Shown here: positions 59,130 through 64,000 of the stretch, piece by piece
How the letters are laid out: every line of letters starts with the position of its first letter
Numbering within the stretch: the first letter of the stretch is position 1
Assembly (NCBI RefSeq): GCF_003576645.1
Contig: NC_044927.1
Span: 15,185,590-15,249,589 of the forward strand
Length of the DNA stretch: 64,000 bases
Direction of reading: 5' to 3'
Source of the DNA: Ipomoea triloba
Lineage: Eukaryota > Streptophyta > Magnoliopsida > Solanales > Convolvulaceae
Position numbers and translations under genes: made by a program
Notes under the pieces: generated by a model
What the model was told of the DNA's origin: nothing
The model's database searches: none
What the model saw: the letters and a program-made list of their open reading frames with translations, nothing else

Positions 59130-60563
59130 TTGCTTGGAAAGGGATTTTAAATGTTGTCCCAATTCTACAAGAAGGTAGTACAAAGTTGGTCAGGAATGGG
59201 AGAAACACGATGTTTTGGGGAGACAAGTGGATGGGCCACTGCCTTCTAAGCTAGGCCACTTCAAGAATCCATCCCCTAGATCGTCACAGGTCAGTTGCAT
59301 CTTATTGGAACAAAGACAGTGGTTGGAATTGGGATCAACTGCAACACCTCCTCCCAGAGTCATCCCTTAACGAATTGGCTGCCATTCTAATTAATGAGGA
59401 TTTGGATTTGGATGACCTCACTGTTTGAAGAAATGGAGCATCTTCTACATTCTCAGTTAGTGCAGCCTATGACTTGGCTTCTAATTAATCCAATACAACT
59501 AAAGCAGCTAAATGGAATGCCATTTGGAAGTTAAAACTTCCTAGCCACGTCAAAACGTTCTTATGGTTGGCCCGTCATGGACAGATTCTGACTAATAGCA
59601 TGTGGTCAAAGGGTTTAGCTTTGGTGCAGAATCCTACAGATTATGGTAGAGGATGACAAATGCTGGCTCTACCTGGATGTAATTTGGTGCAGAATCCTAC
59701 CTCTATTCCACTTGAAGTCAAAGGGTTTAGCTTTCAAGGATTGGTTGGATCGGGGAATCACTAGTAAAGGTAGTTGCCATAGACCTGAAGATGATAACAT
59801 CATATTCGCCTTAATGATATGGTGGGTATGGAAATGGAGAAATGAAGTAATCTTTAATAACACATTCCAGCCCCTCAATTCCAAGATCTCTTGGATTAAA
59901 TCATAAATCGAGAAGATATCCATAGCCTTCGAGAAAGGAAGAAGCCAAGTTACATACAATTCACTCGTACAACTGGGAAAAGCTCAAGTAGTCCAAACCA
60001 GAGAAAGGAATGGTTAAGATCAACTTTGACGGCTCAATCGATCTTTCATCAGGTAACACAGGTTGTGGAGGAGTAATTAGAGACTTCAATGGTACGTGGA
60101 AAGGAGGATTCGTATATAACATTGGATCCTATCCTCCATTGCAAGCAGAGGCATGGGCCTTGCTTAGAAGCATCTAGTTAGCTACCGCCATGGGATTCAA
60201 AAAAGTCAGTCTTGCGAATTAATTGATAAAAAGAATGAAGGCTCAGCTCCCAACGATGTGGTCTGCAATATCATTAGAGCATGCAAACAGGAAATGCGAC
60301 AGCTCGAGACTTGGAAGATTACTGCCGTACCTCGTGAGATTAATCCAACTGCTGACTGCCTGGCCAGTATAGCGAAGAATTTCCCTAAAGGTCTCCACAT
60401 CCTAAAGGACCTCCCTGACAACCTACTTAGCTTACTAGAGTTTGATAACGCAGGCTACCCTTCATGGCGTTTAATGTGTAATCCTAGCTAGGTTTCTTGT
60501 ACTTTGTTCGGGTTTCCCCCTTCCAATGAATATAAAAAAAAAAAAAATAATAATAATAATAAT
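59130..60563 (+). pseudogene. LINE ORF2 3' part, copy 2
   Basis: Same sequence as 57370-58803, including all stops. It lacks the RT end because the duplicated block starts within the post-RT region. Probably an artefact. Confidence 0.8.
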
Positions 60564-60888
60564 AGCTACAAAAATTATCTTGTTCCTGAGAAAAATTTAA
60601 TTTCTAGTAATTGGAGCAATGACACTGGGGATAAAATAAGGATCAAGCTGCTAGGATTGTATTTTAGGCACACTAGAATTCATCATCCTTCTCCATATAT
60701 TATTAGGAATAATATCATTTACCATTCATATCTTGATTGAATTTTTTGTATCCGTATAAATACATCTCATCATTATGGATTGATCAATAATAAGATTATT
60801 CTCATTATTGTTCTCATCTAGTATCAATAGACCAAACAATGACTACAAACTCTACCAAGATAATAAATTAAAAAAAAAAAAAAAAAAA

Positions 60889-62072
60889 CCGCCACGGGCA
60901 AGTGAAACACCTCTTCTTGCCCAACCTCTGATATTGCCTATTCAACAATAGCCCAGATAATACGCTACTCACTTTGTCTCCATTGAAGATACTTCCTCAA
61001 ATGATATATTATGGAATACTCAACTTGTTCTCTTTCTCCGTAGTCAATGATAAAACCAATTAGTTCTAGATCTCATTCTGTATTTGTATGTATGAACATG
61101 TATGAAAATAGTATGAAGCATGGAGAGAAGATTCTAGAAAATGGGTACATATAGCCTTCTATATTTAGTGTTTGGAGAGAGAGAGTAAAGAGAAGAGAGA
61201 GACCCCCTTATTGAAGGGCTAGGGCCCTTTATATAGGCACCTAGACCCGTACACGATACCGAATAAACGTAAAAAATACGTAGGGCGGTATATTACCTAT
61301 CAAGTAGCCCCCCAATCCGTGCCCTAACGTCGAGCTAATGAGGAAGGGTTCGGGTTGGAAAAACTGACCATACAGTCCGCAACTTACACTGGTTGCCTCG
61401 TTAAAAACTTTAGACTAAGAAAAAACCTAGTGGGAAAAAATCTTAGCTAAGGAAAAATGAGCACAACCTTAAGCGCCAATGAGGAAGGATTCGGTCAGGA
61501 AAAACTGGCCATATAGTCTGTGACTTGCGCCGGTTGCCTCGTTAAAAAACCTTAGACTAAGAAAAAACCTAGTGGGAAAAAATCTTAGCTAAGGAAAAAG
61601 GATCACAACCCTAAGCACCGTCTTTTGGACTACAAAGGGTCGTCTGAAATATACCGATCTAGAGATCAGATTTGCAATATGATTGAGAAGTTGAATTTTA
61701 CAAATCAAGAGATTGGGTTTTTAAAGAGATCCGGCGATCAAGTCTTACCAATCAAGGGATTGAATTTTATTCACGGTCCAAAGGACCTCTATTGATCTTA
61801 ACGATCATAAGTGGGAACACTTTTCCCATCGCTCTTTACACGGGCTAACTGGTCGCAGCTAGTTTGATCTTGGTCAAACCCCGACCTAAGTTACCTGGCT
61901 CAAAGATTGTTCTTGGCCGATTGTGTTTGGTTAGTCTTTGATTAGCACATTGATCACTATGATGGGTTTTGAAAATCGAAAATTATATGAACATGGTGAT
62001 TTCTCCTTTTTGCGCTCGGTTTACGAATTGAGAGTCTCAAGTGGAGGGACGCTAGGAGACCCGAAAGTCTAT
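60889..62072. other. Non-coding retroelement-like DNA
   Basis: No coding frame. Contains a GA-rich patch (about 61172-61205), TTTATATAGGCACCTAGACC (a possible promoter, 61230-61249), and a tandem repeat block at 61335-61625. The style suggests an LTR or untranslated region of an unidentified retroelement. Confidence 0.4.
61335..61625. repeat. ~145-bp tandem duplication
   Basis: Two similar copies share AATGAGGAAGG, GGTTGCCTCGTTAAAAA and AAAAAACCTAGTGGGAAAAA words, offset about 145. Confidence 0.85.
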
Positions 62073-63397
62073 TGATAAGACTCTAAGATACCCTTATTTC
62101 AGGCACATTTTAGGGTGTTTTATCGCGTCTATAGCATCCTTATTTGGTAAATTATGTGCGTAAATGCTTGAAAATCACTAACTGATGCACAAAAGCTATT
62201 TTTAGCTTAAAAGAAGTAAAACAGGAGCCCCGGGAGCAAATAGGACCAAAAGATGAGCTTAAAGAGCAAACCAGGCAAAAGCGGAGCCCCGGAGGACCAA
62301 TCTGGAAGGCCACACGCGTGTAAGCAAGCGTGGAAACTTTCCAGAAGCTCCCCACGCACGCTCACACGCGTGTGAGAGGCGTGGAGGCGTGATGCGCGAA
62401 TTTCAGCTAGGGTTGTCATTTCGGAGACTATTTAAACCCCTTTGATGAATTTCCAAAGGGGGATTTTCCAGAATTTTAGTTTTCCCTTTCCTTAGTTTTC
62501 CTTTGGAGAGTTTTCTCCATTTTTCTTAGTTTTTAGATTAGATCAATCTCCATTGTAGAAGACAACAAGCTTGGATTGAAGATCTTCTTCTCTCTAGGTG
62601 ATCTCTATTTCATTTCTATAATTTTAGCTATCTTGTTCTTGGATTAAATTAGCTTTTACTTTCATTTCATATCATGAGTAGCTAATTTAGTCTAGGGATT
62701 TGGATTGTGTGATTGAATATTGCTTTTGTGATGATCTTATTTCTATATCTTGGATCTATGAGTTTGTGTTGATGGATTATCTATTCTTGTCTTTTGATTG
62801 TTATTTTGATGAGATCTCGTTGGATTTGGCCAATCTAGATGAGAGATTGAGCTCTTGACTCTTTCATGTCTTTGATTAGAGTTAGGATTTGAAGCTTTAC
62901 ACAATCAAAGTTCCTATGGACTTCTTAAGAATAATAGGATAGTGTGTAGCTTAAGTGTTTGATAAAATTCCTCTTAGAACTTTGGATGCTTGAAGGCACT
63001 CCTAAGTCAAAGAAGCCTTAGTACACAAGGTGGAAAAGGACTAAGACAATACACTCTTGAATAGACAATATCCTAACAATCCTAATCCATGACCTTAGAC
63101 TCTCACTATGCAATATTCATGAACACTATCCAATCCCTACCCCTTTTACATATTCCCAAAATCACTTTTACTTTACTACTCTCTTGCACTCAAACCAACC
63201 AATGAACTACACTCTCACTTGCAATTCCACCCTTCACTACACTCAAGTCCTATGCATGATCCAATTAAGTAAACTCCCGAATGTTTGACACACCTCCACG
63301 TCCCTCCTTCGAGACCGACACTCGGGGAGTCACAGACTTTCCGTTTTAACATAAATATCTTTTGACGAATCAACCCCTACACAATACTGCTTCTTCA
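62073..63397 (+). repeat. 5' LTR of an Athila/Tat (Ty3) retrotransposon
   Basis: Begins TGATAAGACTCTAAG and ends CTTCA six bases before the primer binding site. A TATA-like CTATTTAAAC (about 62428) is the probable promoter. About 1.33 kb. GACACACCTCCACGTCCCTC and CGAGACCGACACTCGGGGAG near the 3' side are LTR words of this group. The left boundary is inferred from TG. Confidence 0.75.
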
Positions 63398-63403
63398 AAA
63401 AAA

Positions 63404-63421
63404 TGGCGCCGTTGCCGGGGA
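63404..63421 (+). other. Primer binding site of the Athila/Tat element
   Basis: TGGCGCCGTTGCCGGGGA, the primer binding site known from plant Athila/Tat/Ogre elements, directly after the LTR. Confidence 0.9.
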
Positions 63422-63599
63422 TGGGCAATAGGTTGTCATATGTTTTTGTTTACTTTGATTGCATGAATGCTAGATTTGAGAAATGTTAATCCATTCCACT
63501 TAATTTTGTTTTATTATTACTTGTTTTTGCTACTAACCCAATTGACTACTTCTAGTCAATTGTGGAAATTTTCGTTTCGTTGATAATTTTACCAGGTGA

Positions 63600-64000
63600 A
63601 TGCACACGAGAGCAAAAGGAAATCAAGGTTTACTACCCTACATTCCTGAAATTAATAGAGCAACTAGAAGGAAAAATACCCAAGGATCACTAATGGCTTC
63701 ATCAAGCGCAACAAGAAACTCACAAGGAAGAGGCACAACAGTACCAAATCCACCCCCAGTCCCAATCAATACACAAGTACCGATTAACCATGAAGAACCA
63801 ATCATTGAAGAACCGCAAGCTAACAGAGCAAATAATCAAGAGAACATTCGTGAAGAGGAATATTATGGAAACCCTCAAGAACCACAAAGATCAATTGCAG
63901 ATTACATGACTCCGGATTTTAACATGCACAACTCGATCTATGTACCTCCAATGGAGAATGTCAACTTTCACGTGCATCCAACTATTCTCACACTGGTTCA
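63600..64000 (+). CDS. Athila/Tat gag, N-terminal part, runs off the window
   Basis: The ATG at 63600 opens a frame of 133 codons without a stop to the window edge. It starts MHTRAKGNQGLLPYIPEINR, then a low-complexity Pro/Asn/Glu region, then RSIADYMTPDFNMHNSIYV and NVNFHVHPTILTLV. Plant Athila/Tat gag proteins begin with an M-x-T-R-x-K/N ... L-P-x-x-x-E-I-x-R block and carry a D-Y-x-x-P ... I-x-x-P ... N-F-x-I-x-P-x-x-I-x-x-V segment, matched here. Gag forms the virus-like particle that packages the element RNA. The frame is clean so far; whether the element is complete cannot be seen. Confidence 0.8.
   Translation, partial: MHTRAKGNQGLLPYIPEINRATRRKNTQGSLMASSSATRNSQGRGTTVPNPPPVPINTQVPINHEEPIIEEPQANRANNQENIREEEYYGNPQEPQRSIADYMTPDFNMHNSIYVPPMENVNFHVHPTILTLV

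Larger units (their letters stand above)
57370..60888. repeat. 1.76-kb direct duplication, likely assembly artefact
   Basis: 57370-59128 reappears at 59130-60888 (offset 1760) with no difference found by eye. Copy 1 ends in a ~20-base A run followed by a single N (59129), and copy 2 ends in the same A run before new sequence. The LINE 3' part at 59130-60563 is therefore probably not an independent insertion. Confidence 0.88.

Noticed and set aside
59643..60491. A second, independent LINE insertion at 59-60.5 kb
   Set aside because: No difference from the first copy was found by eye, and a single N joins them; an assembly overlap is the simpler reading.

Overview
This window is repeat-dominated nuclear DNA from a flowering plant, most likely a eudicot. 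It is AT-rich, holds spliced genes, and carries the usual plant transposon mix: Harbinger/PIF, MULE, CACTA, hAT, Helitron, L1-type LINE, Ty1/copia and Ty3/Athila-Tat elements, and SINEs. Nothing bacterial is present: no operons, CRISPR arrays or ribosome binding sites. Species cannot be fixed from the sequence.

Only one gene looks intact and host-encoded: a five-exon Alba-domain nucleic-acid-binding protein at 53763-56577 (+), 131 residues. The other recognisable coding DNA belongs to mobile elements and is mostly broken.

Layout. 0.2-2.05 kb: decayed Harbinger element with convergent ORF1 and transposase remnants. 3.6-3.7 kb: a Helitron 3' end. 3.89-6.41 kb: a MULE with a perfect 9-bp target duplication that keeps only the ends of its transposase gene. 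7.7-10.4 kb: MITEs nested in an hAT-like element, including two adjoining inverted copies. 11.6-12.5 kb: a MULE MITE, then a SINE. 13.0-19.5 kb: a TTA-flanked element rich in CCA repeats, split by a 5.6-kb CACTA element (TSD TAC) that itself holds a LINE fragment and a SINE. 20.8-41.4 kb: one L1-type LINE cut into four pieces by an 11-kb copia element (21004-31996, minus), a 7.1-kb copia element (32453-39557, plus, TSD ACTTC) and a solo LTR (40012-41157, TSD GTGGC). The second copia element contains an ankyrin gene fragment, a MULE MITE and a solo LTR (TSD ACAAC).

43.7-51.9 kb: two head-to-head Helitrons carrying RPA-like exons. The left one is interrupted by a 4.9-kb MULE (44319-49228, TSD TAATAAAAA) encoding a MuDR-type transposase and, convergently, a GRF zinc-finger/coiled-coil/membrane-anchor protein. 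52.1-53.0 kb: another MULE MITE. 53.8-56.6 kb: the Alba gene. 57.1-60.9 kb: a LINE 3' fragment present twice. 60.9-64 kb: non-coding repeat DNA, then the 5' LTR, primer binding site and gag start of an Athila/Tat retrotransposon running off the window.

Assembly caution. Two N gaps (15760-16725 and 27787-28375) sit in homopolymer or TA runs. Two apparently exact kilobase-scale duplications (period 1464 around 22.3-25.2 kb; period 1760 around 57.4-60.9 kb) are joined by single Ns and are probably unmerged contig overlaps. Element boundaries, TSDs and splice sites were read by eye; family names rest on motif recognition, not on database searches.
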